Positions 36,550 to 44,898 of a DNA stretch of 44,977 bases are shown here, piece after piece. The DNA is from Blastocatellia bacterium (GTDB lineage: Bacteria; Acidobacteriota; Blastocatellia; UBA7656; JADIYM01). The DNA lies in NCBI GenBank assembly GCA_021463145.1, contig JAJTWZ010000035.1:1-44977 (forward strand). The letters run 5' to 3'. The number at the start of each line of letters is the position of its first letter. The stretch's first letter is position 1. A model generated the notes under the pieces. The model did no database searches. It had not been told where the DNA came from and worked only from the letters and a program-made list of their open reading frames with translations. The translations under genes were made by a program, and so were the position numbers.

Positions 36550-37311
36550 ATGAACGACTCGAATCTCCAGATCTTCCCTCAGTTCCACCCCACGGCGCCG
36601 GCATTCGGTGCCGTTATTTTCGACATGGACGGCCTGATGCTCGACACCGAGCGGATGGCCCACCGGCTCTGGACTGCGGTCGCATCCGAGCTTGGATTCG
36701 ATCTCACCGGCGAGCTGTTTCTGAGGCTCGTCGGCCGCACCCGCGCCGATACCGACGGAATCCTGTCGGAGGCTTTAGGTGACGGATTCCCGCTTCTCGA
36801 GTTCCGCCGGATGTGCACCGAACGCTGGCTGGCCGAGATCGCCCGGTCCGGTATTGCCCTGAAGCGAGGACTGCTCGAACTGCTAGACGCCATCGACGCT
36901 GCGGGTGTCGGGACCGCAGTTGCAACGTCGACGCGCCGCGTCGGTGCCGAGCGGTCTCTGCTCGCGGCGGGGATAGCGGGACGATTCCACCACGTCGTAA
37001 CTGGCGATGAAGTCGCGCGCGGCAAACCCGCACCGGACATCTTCCTGCTCGCGGCCGAGCGCCTTGGAGTCGCACCGTCAGCCTGCATAGTCCTCGAAGA
37101 CTCGCTCTACGGCATCGAAGCGGCGCACACGGCCGGAACGATCCCGGTGATGATTCCCGACCTGGTTTCTCCGTCGGTCGAAGTTCGTTCCATCGCCCAT
37201 CGGATCTTCGGCTCGCTCGACGAAGCGCGAGCGTATTTCTTCCCGGAGTCGGTGACATCGGGGCCGCGGTCCGAATGTGTCGCCGACGACCCGGTTCGTG
37301 GTACAACCTGA
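36550..37311 (+). CDS. HAD-superfamily phosphatase, beta-phosphoglucomutase/PGP-like
   Basis: This 253-residue cytoplasmic hydrolase has motif I FDMDGLMLDTE with nucleophile Asp25 and acid/base Asp27, motif II ATSTRRV, motif III Lys in RGKPAPDIF, and motif IV VLEDSLYGIEAA. The cap is the four-helix C1 type between motifs I and II. This fits the subfamily IA phosphatases that remove phosphate from sugar phosphates or phosphoglycolate; the substrate cannot be told. ATG at 36550 is chosen (GGAAG at 36538-36542); a TTG 15 codons upstream adds nothing conserved. Confidence 0.9.
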   Translation: MNDSNLQIFPQFHPTAPAFGAVIFDMDGLMLDTERMAHRLWTAVASELGFDLTGELFLRLVGRTRADTDGILSEALGDGFPLLEFRRMCTERWLAEIARSGIALKRGLLELLDAIDAAGVGTAVATSTRRVGAERSLLAAGIAGRFHHVVTGDEVARGKPAPDIFLLAAERLGVAPSACIVLEDSLYGIEAAHTAGTIPVMIPDLVSPSVEVRSIAHRIFGSLDEARAYFFPESVTSGPRSECVADDPVRGTT

Positions 37312-37314
37312 GTC

Positions 37315-37890
37315 GTGCGAGAGACGCCGTCAAATTACAACCGGATCGGAATGACGCTCGGTGAACGGGGGCGTTTCGCCGAGGCGATCGAGGCTTTCGA
37401 GCGAGCCATCGAGATCAAGCCCGACTTTGCACCTGCCTTTCACAACCTGGGGCTTGCGTGGTGGAAGCTCGGCATGGCGAACCAGGCCATGGCCGCTTAC
37501 CGTCGTGCCATCGAGCTCGATCCCAGAAACGTCGAGCCTTACTGCGGACTCGGCCACGCGCTCGCGGAGCTCGGCCGGCCCGGTGAATCGCTCGAAGTGC
37601 TCAGGACCGCCGTTGCCGCCATTCCCAGATCCGGAAAAGCGCATTACAGCCTGGGAGTGGCGGCCGAACGACTTCTGCTCTGGAACGACGCGGCGGATGC
37701 ATACCGGCGCTCTATCGAACTCAACCCCCTTCGTCCCGAAGTCTACACGCGGCTCGCGAACCTCTGTCTCTTCATACTGGGACTGCCCGACGAAGCCATC
37801 GACGCCCTGAACTCGGCGCTCGAGCTCGATCCGGCAGACGCTCGAGTGCAGAAGGCGCTCGACGACGCGATCGAGTTCGTCGTCAGATAG
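37315..37890 (+). CDS. tetratricopeptide repeat protein
   Basis: This 191-residue protein consists of five TPR units, for example GRFAEAIEAFERAIEIKPDF, GMANQAMAAYRRAIELDPRN, LWNDAADAYRRSIELNPLR and LPDEAIDALNSALELDPAD. No signal or membrane span. It starts with GTG at 37315, three bases after the HAD stop. TACAAC lies eight bases ahead of the GTG, so a leaderless transcript from inside the HAD gene is possible besides read-through. Partner unknown. Confidence 0.85.
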   Translation: MRETPSNYNRIGMTLGERGRFAEAIEAFERAIEIKPDFAPAFHNLGLAWWKLGMANQAMAAYRRAIELDPRNVEPYCGLGHALAELGRPGESLEVLRTAVAAIPRSGKAHYSLGVAAERLLLWNDAADAYRRSIELNPLRPEVYTRLANLCLFILGLPDEAIDALNSALELDPADARVQKALDDAIEFVVR

Positions 37891-37913
37891 GGATTCGGCG
37901 TCAGGCTGCCGAG

Positions 37914-39287
37914 CTACGCGAGCGCGCGCTCCAGTTCTTCGCGAATCTCGTCGAGCGTTAGATTTGCGAGCCTGCCGTCGACGACGAGCGGCCGGCCGGC
38001 GACCCAGGAATGGCGCACGGCGGTCTGCGCCACCATCGAGTAGACGACAGCGTTGAGCAGGTCGTCGCCGCCCGTGAAGGCGCCGGGCCAGAGCGATGGA
38101 TCGTCGAGCGAGATCGCAATCACGTCGCCCCACAGCCCCGGTTCGAGACGGCCGGATTCGATGCCGAGGGCGCGCGCTCCGCACTGCGACCCGAGCTCGA
38201 AGAGCGGGAGTGCCGATCCGCGCGACGCCGGCGCAGCGCCCGGAACGATTCCCATCTCGAGCGCCGTAACGCGTTGCAGGTATTCGACCGCGCGCATCTC
38301 GTCGAACAGGTTGAGGCGATTGTTTGCGTCAGTTCCCAACGCGACGGACACTCCACGCTTCAGCAGGTCAGGAATTCTCGCGACTCCATCGCCGAGAGCC
38401 ATGTTCGTCAGGGGGTTGTAGACCAGGGCGCCGCCGCGATCGGCGAGCAGTTGCCGCTCGCCCTCGTCCAGCCAGATGCCGTGCACGATCGCAGTCAGTT
38501 CCGAGAGCGCTCCCATTCGATCGAGCGCCCGGAGCGGCGAAACGCCATACTTCTCGAGCGCAAACGGCAGGTCGCCTTCCTGTTCAGCCAGATGGATGTG
38601 AAACGGCGCGCCGATCTCGCCGGCAATCTCGGCCGCGGCACGGATCATCGGCTCCGACGCTCCGTGCAACGAATGCGGCGCTGGCCGGACCGCGACCAGA
38701 TCGTCGCCGGCGCAGGCCTCGTGCAGGGCGCGCGTGTTCGCCGCTGCGTCGTCGACCGACTCCCGGAAACTCGCCTGTCCCGGCTTCGAACCGAGGTCGT
38801 ACATCGTGCGCAGCAGCGCGATCCGGATCCCGAGCCGGCGCGCGGAGTCGATCACGGCTTCGGCGTGCCGATTGCCGCCACCCGACCCGTTGCGCCCGTG
38901 ATGAACGTAGAAAAACTCCCCGACGGTCGTCGTTCCGGAGAGCGCCATCTCGGCGTAGGCGAGCAAGGCGGCGGCTGCGATCGCTCGCTCGTCGAGGCGC
39001 TCGACCAGCGGATAAAGGTGACCGTCCACCCAGTCGCGGAAGTTGCGGGCGTTGTCTCCGTTTCCCCTCAGCAAGACCTGGAACGAGTGCGTGTGACTGT
39101 TGATACAGCCTGGAAGCAGCGCGTGCCCCGGAAAATCGCGACGGGTCGCTCCAGCAGCCTCCGGAAGCATTTCCAGCTCTGCCACCGGTCCGACCCCGGC
39201 AATGCGGCCGTCGTCTCCGATGAGCACCGCGCAGCCCGGCGCGAATCGCCGGTCCAGGAAGACGTGGTCCGCCGTCAGCAGTTGCAC
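37914..39287 (-). CDS. amidohydrolase-family deaminase, HutF/TRZ-ATZ-like
   Basis: This 457-residue metal-dependent hydrolase has H65-T-H67 in CINSHTHSFQ, HIHLAEQEGD, HGIWLDEGE and the metal aspartate in LGTDANNRLN. GEFFYVHHGRNG resembles the EFHYLHH signature of formimidoylglutamate deiminase, and the C-terminal beta domain of the ATZ/TRZ group is present. Likely reaction: deamination of an amidine or ring C=N bond of a small molecule. GTG at 39287, four bases after the M20 peptidase stop, is the start; the longer frame lies in another gene's sequence. The tight coupling with an M20 hydrolase suggests consecutive steps of one pathway. Substrate unassigned. Confidence 0.85.
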   Translation of the reverse strand: MQLLTADHVFLDRRFAPGCAVLIGDDGRIAGVGPVAELEMLPEAAGATRRDFPGHALLPGCINSHTHSFQVLLRGNGDNARNFRDWVDGHLYPLVERLDERAIAAAALLAYAEMALSGTTTVGEFFYVHHGRNGSGGGNRHAEAVIDSARRLGIRIALLRTMYDLGSKPGQASFRESVDDAAANTRALHEACAGDDLVAVRPAPHSLHGASEPMIRAAAEIAGEIGAPFHIHLAEQEGDLPFALEKYGVSPLRALDRMGALSELTAIVHGIWLDEGERQLLADRGGALVYNPLTNMALGDGVARIPDLLKRGVSVALGTDANNRLNLFDEMRAVEYLQRVTALEMGIVPGAAPASRGSALPLFELGSQCGARALGIESGRLEPGLWGDVIAISLDDPSLWPGAFTGGDDLLNAVVYSMVAQTAVRHSWVAGRPLVVDGRLANLTLDEIREELERALA

Positions 39288-39291
39288 GCGA

Positions 39292-40317
39292 TCACCCGGC
39301 TGCGAGTGACGACTCGAGCAATTCGGCACCGAGACGTTCGTAGAGCTGGATGCCGAGCGCGATCTGCTCCATCGTGATGTGCTCGTTCGACGAGTGAGCG
39401 ACCTCGATGTCGCCCGGCCCCACCAGAAGGATTCTGCCCAGCGCCTTGAGGAAGCTCGCGTCAGTGTTGAAGTTCGCGACGCCGGTTTCGTAACCGTAAG
39501 GAACGTCGAACAGCTCCGGGCCGTTCTCGGTAAGCACCGTACGCTGCACGCCTTCCACAAGTGCAGCATCGATCGCCGCTAGGACATCCGCCGAAGGTCC
39601 GACCGTTCGGAACATGAGCTCGGCGGACGCAGCCGGAGCGAGAACGTTCGCGGCGACGCCACCGCCAATCAGTCCAACATTGAAGAACGTCTCTCCGAGA
39701 ACGTCGTGCCTTGGCCAGTCGCGACACCTGAGCGCCTCGAGCGTTGTCAGCAACCTATCCACCGCCGAGACTCCCCGATGCGGAAAGCCGGAATGGGCCG
39801 CGCGCCCTTCGGCATCGAGGCGCACTTTCACGACTCCTTTCTGAGCGGCGATGACGCTGCAGACCGTGGGTTCGCAAAGCAGGATGTCGGATGTTGCAAT
39901 CGGAAGCCTGGCCGCCGCCTTCGCGCCGGAATGATCGACTTCCTCGCCGACGACGAACAGGAACCCGAAATCGCCGATTCCCCGCTCGCGGAGCCGGCGT
40001 CCTGCTTCGAGCATCGCGACGATCCCGCCTTTCGTGTCGCACGCGCCGCGGCCGAAAATAGTGTCGCCTTCCCGGCGATACGGAATGAAAGGCGGCACGG
40101 TATCGATGTGAGTCGAGAAGTAGAGTCGCGGCCGTTCTCCCTCGCTGATGGCGAGGATGTTGTCACGGCAGGGCGCAACCTCGTGGGAAGTGACGCGGTA
40201 TCCGTCGGCCTCCAGGACGCGCGACAGAATCGCGGCGATTCCGGCTTCGTCGCCAGTCGTGGATGGCGTGTCGATCAACTCTCTCAGCAGGTCGAGGCAG
40301 TGTTCAGGGACGTTCAT
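39292..40317 (-). CDS. M20 family metallo-hydrolase (ArgE/DapE/CPG2 type)
   Basis: This 341-residue dizinc enzyme shows STHIDTVPPF with His70, FGRGACDTKGG with Asp94, VVGEEVDHSG with the Glu pair near 125, and C-terminal AHSSNEHI. The lid domain at about 160-270 is normal. M20 members remove acyl groups from amino acids or peptides; nothing distinguishes ArgE, DapE, or a carboxypeptidase here. ATG at 40317 overlaps the stop of the preceding fusion gene by four bases, and the deaminase follows after four bases, so the three are one operon. Cytoplasmic. Confidence 0.9.
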   Translation of the reverse strand: MNVPEHCLDLLRELIDTPSTTGDEAGIAAILSRVLEADGYRVTSHEVAPCRDNILAISEGERPRLYFSTHIDTVPPFIPYRREGDTIFGRGACDTKGGIVAMLEAGRRLRERGIGDFGFLFVVGEEVDHSGAKAAARLPIATSDILLCEPTVCSVIAAQKGVVKVRLDAEGRAAHSGFPHRGVSAVDRLLTTLEALRCRDWPRHDVLGETFFNVGLIGGGVAANVLAPAASAELMFRTVGPSADVLAAIDAALVEGVQRTVLTENGPELFDVPYGYETGVANFNTDASFLKALGRILLVGPGDIEVAHSSNEHITMEQIALGIQLYERLGAELLESSLAAG

Positions 40318-40868
40318 TCCTCTCCACTCCCGGTCTGCAAAGGGACGAGCACGGCCACCGGTCCGTACACTTCGGACTGACAGGAAAGGCGCCAGCCCTC
40401 CGGCAGCAGGTTGTCGAGATGCCTGCTTTCGGGATCCGTGGATTCCGACAACGACGACGCACCCTCCAGAACCTGCACGCGGCACGTGCCGCAGATCCCC
40501 TGGCCGCCGCAGTCGTGTCGAATCTCGACACCCGCCGCCTCGGCGATATCCAGCAGCCTGTCGCCAGCGGTGCACGTAGTCGACACTCCCACCGGTTCGA
40601 ATATGACCGGGATCGATCCCGCCGGCCGCGCAGTTCTCCGTCCGAGGCCGGCACGTTCGAGAGCTTCGGCCTGCCCGGCGTCGTATCGCGACAGCATGTC
40701 CACGGCCTCGCCAATGTGGTGCTTCTCCTGCCTCGTGATCTCGACCAGAAGCTCGCGAACAGCGGCAGTGCGCGCACGATCGACCATCTCCGTATAGACG
40801 TTCACCGTATCGAGCTCACGAACGAGGAGTTCGCGGATCAGATCTTCCGGGTCGCGGGCTTTCGGCAT
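40314..40868 (-). CDS. EncFtn-like two-helix ferritin domain fused to a plant-type [2Fe-2S] ferredoxin
   Basis: Residues 6-65 form a ferritin-like two-helix unit with Glu18, Tyr25, Glu48 and His51 (QEKHH). The spacings Glu-7-Tyr, Glu-30-Glu, Glu-3-His equal those I recall for the encapsulated ferritin EncFtn (E32, Y39, E62, H65). Residues 87-175 are a [2Fe-2S] ferredoxin with Cys120, Cys126, Cys129 and Cys163. A short basic linker joins them. No encapsulin gene or EncFtn-type targeting tail is seen in the window. Possible role: iron oxidation or reduction coupled to electron transfer. A rubrerythrin-like half-domain is the alternative. It overlaps the M20 gene by four bases. Promoter and start are discussed at 40878. 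Confidence 0.75.
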   Translation of the reverse strand: MPKARDPEDLIRELLVRELDTVNVYTEMVDRARTAAVRELLVEITRQEKHHIGEAVDMLSRYDAGQAEALERAGLGRRTARPAGSIPVIFEPVGVSTTCTAGDRLLDIAEAAGVEIRHDCGGQGICGTCRVQVLEGASSLSESTDPESRHLDNLLPEGWRLSCQSEVYGPVAVLVPLQTGSGEE

Positions 40869-40877
40869 GGCGTGTGG

Positions 40878-40906
40878 ATTCTGGGTGCGGCTGGGTGACG
40901 TGTCAA
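40878..40906 (-). promoter_or_regulatory. promoter of the ferredoxin fusion/M20/deaminase operon
   Basis: On the minus strand a perfect TTGACA (40901-40906) and CAGAAT (40878-40883) are 17 bases apart. The -10 ends nine bases before the ATG at 40868, so the message would begin within about two bases of the start codon and be leaderless or nearly so. Confidence 0.65.
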
Positions 40907-40932
40907 TCTGAAGTGCAACGCAGGCGCTCAGG

Positions 40933-41409
40933 TCACGGAGCCGTCTCCGTCGGCAATGACTTCTTCAGCCAGGCGCTCAGACCGCCTTTCAAAGCGTAAG
41001 CGTAGATGAAACCGGCCCTCTGAAGCTTCAGAACGGCATTTATGCTGGTGTGCTCGTCCGAGCAGGTGCAATAGGCGACTATCACCGAGTCGCGGGGCAA
41101 GCTCTTGCTCCACGCAAGTACCTCTAGTTCGGGGACGTGAGCCGCACCGGCGATTTTCGGACCCGTGAACGAACTGCGCGTATCGACGAAGCGGATCTCG
41201 AGACCGGCGTCCATCCACTCCTGCAAGTCGTCGACCGAAACGCGGCGCGCGACGGTGACCTCGACCGGCCTCTCCGTCTCGGTGCCCGGCATCGCCATCT
41301 TGGGCGGCGGGGGTGGCGGCTTGGGTCGCTTCCGGCGGCGCTGCGCGTGTGCCGGTATTGCCAGCACGCAAACCATGGCGACCGCAACGAGGACTGACCA
41401 TACACGCAT
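40933..41409 (-). CDS. exported rhodanese-domain protein
   Basis: This 158-residue protein has a signal peptide (cleavage after AHA), a basic and polyproline linker (RRRKRPKPPPPPP), then a rhodanese domain at about 55-150 with RFVDTRSSFTGPKIAGAAHVPELE and the active loop YCTCSDEHTS (Cys114 or Cys116). The loop is longer than the common six residues and has two cysteines, like single-domain rhodaneses of uncertain sulfur acceptor. ATG at 41409 has GGAG seven bases upstream; GTG at 41415 is too close to it. Exported; role in thiosulfate or persulfide handling is inference. Confidence 0.9.
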   Translation of the reverse strand: MRVWSVLVAVAMVCVLAIPAHAQRRRKRPKPPPPPPKMAMPGTETERPVEVTVARRVSVDDLQEWMDAGLEIRFVDTRSSFTGPKIAGAAHVPELEVLAWSKSLPRDSVIVAYCTCSDEHTSINAVLKLQRAGFIYAYALKGGLSAWLKKSLPTETAP

Positions 41410-41456
41410 TCGCACTCTCCTCTGCGACTCTCCGGACGTCGCAGACTATCGCTCGT

Positions 41457-43172
41457 CTATTCGACGGTGAAGGCTCCGATGCCCGTTGCGGAAGCGCCGT
41501 CCGGATTTGTCACCACGACATCGCGCGCCGAGCGGGAGGCCTTCTTCTTAATCTTGATGTTCACGTCCAGGCGCGTCGGCGATACGAACGTCACGGATTG
41601 CACCGTTATCTTCGACCCGAATGAGACTGTCGCCCCCTGAACGAATCCCGTACCCGCGACGGCGACGGTGACCGACGCCTTTCGGCGCGCCGACGGCGGG
41701 GTGCAGCCCGTGACCGCAAGCGGCGCCGTGCCCTCGACCGTCACCGAGAACGAACAGGACCCCCCGCCCGTCTGTGAGGCACACTCGACGGTGGTCGTGC
41801 CGACGTTGAACTCCGAGCCCGACGCAGGTGTGCACGTCACCGCCGAACATTCGCCAGTTGGCGACGGCGAGTCGAACGTCACGGCTTCCGCGCCGTCGCC
41901 GTCGGTATCGTCCACGACGACGTCGGCCGCGCAGCGCAGGTCACAAGCTCCGTCGCGCAGCACGATCTTGAAGACTCCGCCCCGGCCGCCGAACACGCTG
42001 TCCGTCACGACATAGAGTTCGCCGCTCTCGTCTTCTCCGAACGAAACGACCGGTTCGCCCGACGCCCCGGTCGGCATGGTTACGGCCGTGTCGCTTCCGC
42101 GGGCCAGAGACAGGATCTGTCCCGATCCGAGGCAGTAGTCGGCAAAGACATACTTTCCAACGAGCGACGGGATCGCCGTGCCCCGATACACGTAGCCACC
42201 AGTCACGGAGCATCCGGATGAAACTCCGTTGCTGCCGCCGTGCGAATACTCGAACACAGGCAGGATCTTTCCCGAAGTGTCGCATCCGGTCGTCGGCGGA
42301 CGGCAGTGCCGCCCTTCCATGATCTTCCAGCCGTAATTCCCGCCCTTCGTGATTATGTCGATCTCTTCGTATTGGTTCTGGCCAACGTCGCCTGCCCAAA
42401 GGTCGCCCGTCACACGATCGAACGAATAGCGCCAGGTATTACGCATTCCGTAGGCGTAAATCTCGTCGCGCCCGTCCACGCCAACGAACGGATTGTCGGG
42501 AGGAATCGCATATGGCTGGGCGCCGTTGACGTCGAACCGCAGGATCTTCCCGAGCAGCTCTTCGATGTCCTGTCCGTTCTCGTCCGGATCGTTGGCTGAC
42601 CCGCCATCTCCAGTGGAAGCGTAGAGGTATCCGTCGGGTCCGAACTTCAAAAGGCCGCCGTTGTGATTATCGGCAAGAGAGTGGTCGATCTCGATGATCC
42701 GCCTTTCGGACGTACTCGCAACGTTTGGATTGCCGGCCATCGCCTGGTATTCCGCAATGACGAGCCCTCCCTCGACCGGCGTCCGCCCGGTGTAGAAAAC
42801 GAAGAACCTGCGATTCGTCTCGTAGTCCGGATGGAAGGCGACACTGAGCAATCCCTGTTCGTTCCCGCTGTCCTCCACTCGGTCCTCTATGTCGAGGAAC
42901 GGCGTTGCAAGCAGCTGGCCGTTCTGGATGATGCGGATCTGGCCTTCCTTCTCGACCGCGAAAAGGCGGTTCGTCCCGTCACCGGCATTCGTAACCAGCA
43001 CCGGGCGCTCGAGGCCAGACACGACGAGGTCGAGTTCGATCGGAGCCCCGGTCGTGCCGCGATCCACATCCTGCCTCGGCCTCAGGCGTGTCGCGGCAAG
43101 GCCCGTCGAAAGGGATGCAGCAACCAGCGAAATTCCGGCAACCGCGCCAACCCGTCCAAAAAGTGACCTCAT
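41457..43172 (-). CDS. secreted PQQ-type sugar dehydrogenase propeller with HYR and IPT domains
   Basis: This 571-residue exported protein has a signal peptide and a six-blade GSDH-type propeller (about 45-415): GLERPVLVTNAGDGTNRLFAVEK, EQGLLSVAFHPDY, NHNGGLLKFGPDGYLYASTGDGG, AYGMRNTWRYSFD, and GDVGQNQYEEID are family hallmarks. The HxxxD/NHNGG site that binds PQQ and calcium is present, but soluble GSDH activity is not proven. A HYR domain (about 420-490) and an IPT/TIG domain (about 490-571; DVVVTNPDGASA) follow. Start ATG 43172 follows a G-rich ribosome site. Extracellular carbohydrate oxidation or binding is likely. Confidence 0.88.
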   Translation of the reverse strand: MRSLFGRVGAVAGISLVAASLSTGLAATRLRPRQDVDRGTTGAPIELDLVVSGLERPVLVTNAGDGTNRLFAVEKEGQIRIIQNGQLLATPFLDIEDRVEDSGNEQGLLSVAFHPDYETNRRFFVFYTGRTPVEGGLVIAEYQAMAGNPNVASTSERRIIEIDHSLADNHNGGLLKFGPDGYLYASTGDGGSANDPDENGQDIEELLGKILRFDVNGAQPYAIPPDNPFVGVDGRDEIYAYGMRNTWRYSFDRVTGDLWAGDVGQNQYEEIDIITKGGNYGWKIMEGRHCRPPTTGCDTSGKILPVFEYSHGGSNGVSSGCSVTGGYVYRGTAIPSLVGKYVFADYCLGSGQILSLARGSDTAVTMPTGASGEPVVSFGEDESGELYVVTDSVFGGRGGVFKIVLRDGACDLRCAADVVVDDTDGDGAEAVTFDSPSPTGECSAVTCTPASGSEFNVGTTTVECASQTGGGSCSFSVTVEGTAPLAVTGCTPPSARRKASVTVAVAGTGFVQGATVSFGSKITVQSVTFVSPTRLDVNIKIKKKASRSARDVVVTNPDGASATGIGAFTVE

Positions 43173-43217
43173 CAGTTCCCCCCCCCGTGGTTCGCCAGAT
43201 CGACCCGGATTCTCGAG

Positions 43218-43247
43218 AGTGTAGCCTCGAATCCCCGTCGAGGTCAT
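43218..43247 (-). promoter_or_regulatory. possible promoter of the sugar dehydrogenase gene
   Basis: On the minus strand ATGACC (43242-43247) and TACACT (43218-43223) are 18 bases apart, and the -10 ends 45 bases before the ATG at 43172. The -10 sequence equals that of the strong promoter at 23940. Confidence 0.4.
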
Positions 43248-43313
43248 GGAGACATGCGTCGACGCGCGTGATACCGCTGCCGGCTTCAATGAAGCGATGG
43301 GCCCCGCTGCAAT

Positions 43314-44696
43314 TCAACCGTCACGTTTTGCCAACATTCGGGCCAGCAGTTCAATCTGCCCGCGCAACGCTGCCGATTCCTCGATCAGGTCGGAGAGGAT
43401 TCGACGCAAGGTCGCCGCCTCGGTCGAATCCGGCCTGGCGAATCCGCGGTTCAGGTCGGCGTCGGTGCATTGCCGCAACCACGCTTCAAGTTGGCCGTGT
43501 GCCCACGCGACTTCGGCGATGAGCCGGCTCGGGCTCTTCCGGGGCGCAAGCTCGGGAGTGCCGAATCCGAATCTTGCCTGCACGTCGTCTGGCACGATCT
43601 CGCCGGCGAGCACCTCGTGGTGAACGCGCACGACCTCGGCGCCGGCCTGCAGGAGCAGGCTCGCGATCGCCGGTGCTTCGTTCGATGGACGCCACACGAC
43701 CTCGTCGAGCGTCAATCCTTCGGTGATGGATTCCAGTGTGTCACGTTGCTCGAAGAGACGGCGGGCAAGCCTTCCCACTCCGGGTGAAAGTCCCGGCCAC
43801 GGCTCGACATCCGTGGCGACACGAAGGGCGACGTCGCCCTCGAGGGCGCCGCTTGCCGAGTGCGAGAGGAAGCCGTCGATTGCATCGACGAAGGCGTCGG
43901 GCTGTTCGAACGTCACTAGATGGCCGCAAGGCTCGAGTGGCTCGACACGAGCGCGCGCAATTTCCTCCCTCGCTCGTGTGGCAGAAAGAGGCGACGCGAC
44001 CGGATCGTCGGCGCCCCAGATGATAAGGGTCGGCGCCGTAACCTTCGAGAGCCGGTGACCGACGGGATGGTGCAGCACGGACGACATCGCTTCTTCGACG
44101 GTTCGAGTCCAGGCTCGAAACGCCACGCACTGGGCAAGCTCGTCGCGTAGTTGAAGCTCGTCCTCGAGTTGTTCGTTCCATCCGGCGGCGAGCGACTGGT
44201 ACCAGGCCCGCCGGCCAGTCCTGTCGTGCGCGAGCAGTTCGTCGCCGCGCCAGCGCTCCATTGCGGCGTCAAGCTCGGTATCGGACAGCCTGTCGACGGC
44301 AGGAATCGCGGAGAGGACGAGCCGGTCGACGCGCTCCGGGTACTCCGACGCGAATCGCACGGCGATCGCGGCCCCAAGGCCGTGACCGACCAGCGATGCT
44401 CTGTCGATGTCCAATGTCGTCAAGAGCCCGCCAAGCAGATTCGTGTGCAGGACGACAGCGTCATCCATTGGCGGCCGGTCCGATTTGCCGAAGCCGAGCA
44501 GGTCGAAGCCGACCGCGCGGCGTGTTGCGCCGATGCGCTCGTACGCGGCCGCGAAGGCGTCGAGATCCGAAGCAACGTCGTGGAGAAACACGACTGGCTC
44601 GCCGGCAAATTCGTTGACGTCGACGTACGCGTGGCGAAAGCCATCCACGACGGCGAAACGAGTCGGGTATCGGTATGGAACATCGAGAAAATTCAC
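43314..44696 (-). CDS. alpha/beta-hydrolase fused to a DinB-like domain, both active sites incomplete
   Basis: This 460-residue protein has an alpha/beta-hydrolase domain (about 10-290) and a C-terminal DinB-like helical bundle (about 320-460). In the hydrolase the nucleophile elbow reads G104-H-G-L-G108 where GHSxG is expected, so the catalytic serine is glycine; Asp in WGADDPVAS and His in CGHLVTF remain. In the DinB part expected metal histidines are lost (SLLLQAGAEV, DLIEESAALRGQI). Start chosen at GTG 44696 because GGAG lies nine bases upstream; ATG at 44777 would add 27 proline-rich residues. It may be a binding protein rather than an enzyme. It is the first gene of the minus-strand cluster. 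Confidence 0.8.
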   Translation of the reverse strand: MNFLDVPYRYPTRFAVVDGFRHAYVDVNEFAGEPVVFLHDVASDLDAFAAAYERIGATRRAVGFDLLGFGKSDRPPMDDAVVLHTNLLGGLLTTLDIDRASLVGHGLGAAIAVRFASEYPERVDRLVLSAIPAVDRLSDTELDAAMERWRGDELLAHDRTGRRAWYQSLAAGWNEQLEDELQLRDELAQCVAFRAWTRTVEEAMSSVLHHPVGHRLSKVTAPTLIIWGADDPVASPLSATRAREEIARARVEPLEPCGHLVTFEQPDAFVDAIDGFLSHSASGALEGDVALRVATDVEPWPGLSPGVGRLARRLFEQRDTLESITEGLTLDEVVWRPSNEAPAIASLLLQAGAEVVRVHHEVLAGEIVPDDVQARFGFGTPELAPRKSPSRLIAEVAWAHGQLEAWLRQCTDADLNRGFARPDSTEAATLRRILSDLIEESAALRGQIELLARMLAKRDG

Positions 44697-44777
44697 GGAA
44701 GGCGTCTCCGCTGCGGGCGGCCCGGGGGAAAACCGCTTTCTGGAATCGGGGCCTGGCAACTGGCCGGTCGGGATCAT

Positions 44778-44898
44778 AGCTCAGACCTCGCTCGAGAGTC
44801 GTATCGCAGTCCGGCCATTCGAACCATTGGACCTCTGGCGCGGCCGCATTGATTCTTGCAGGCCGTGGGTTCCGCCGCGCTCGTCGCGATGGTGAAAG
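44778..44898. other. gap upstream of the hydrolase-DinB gene
   Basis: No gene is recognised. A short minus-strand frame through this region and the following repeat is arginine-rich and not protein-like. The hydrolase-DinB promoter is expected here but not identified. Confidence 0.4.

Noticed and set aside
39288-39569. Longer start for the HutF-like deaminase
   Set aside because: The added residues are a serine- and arginine-rich shadow of the M20 peptidase gene; GTG 39287 follows that gene's stop by four bases.
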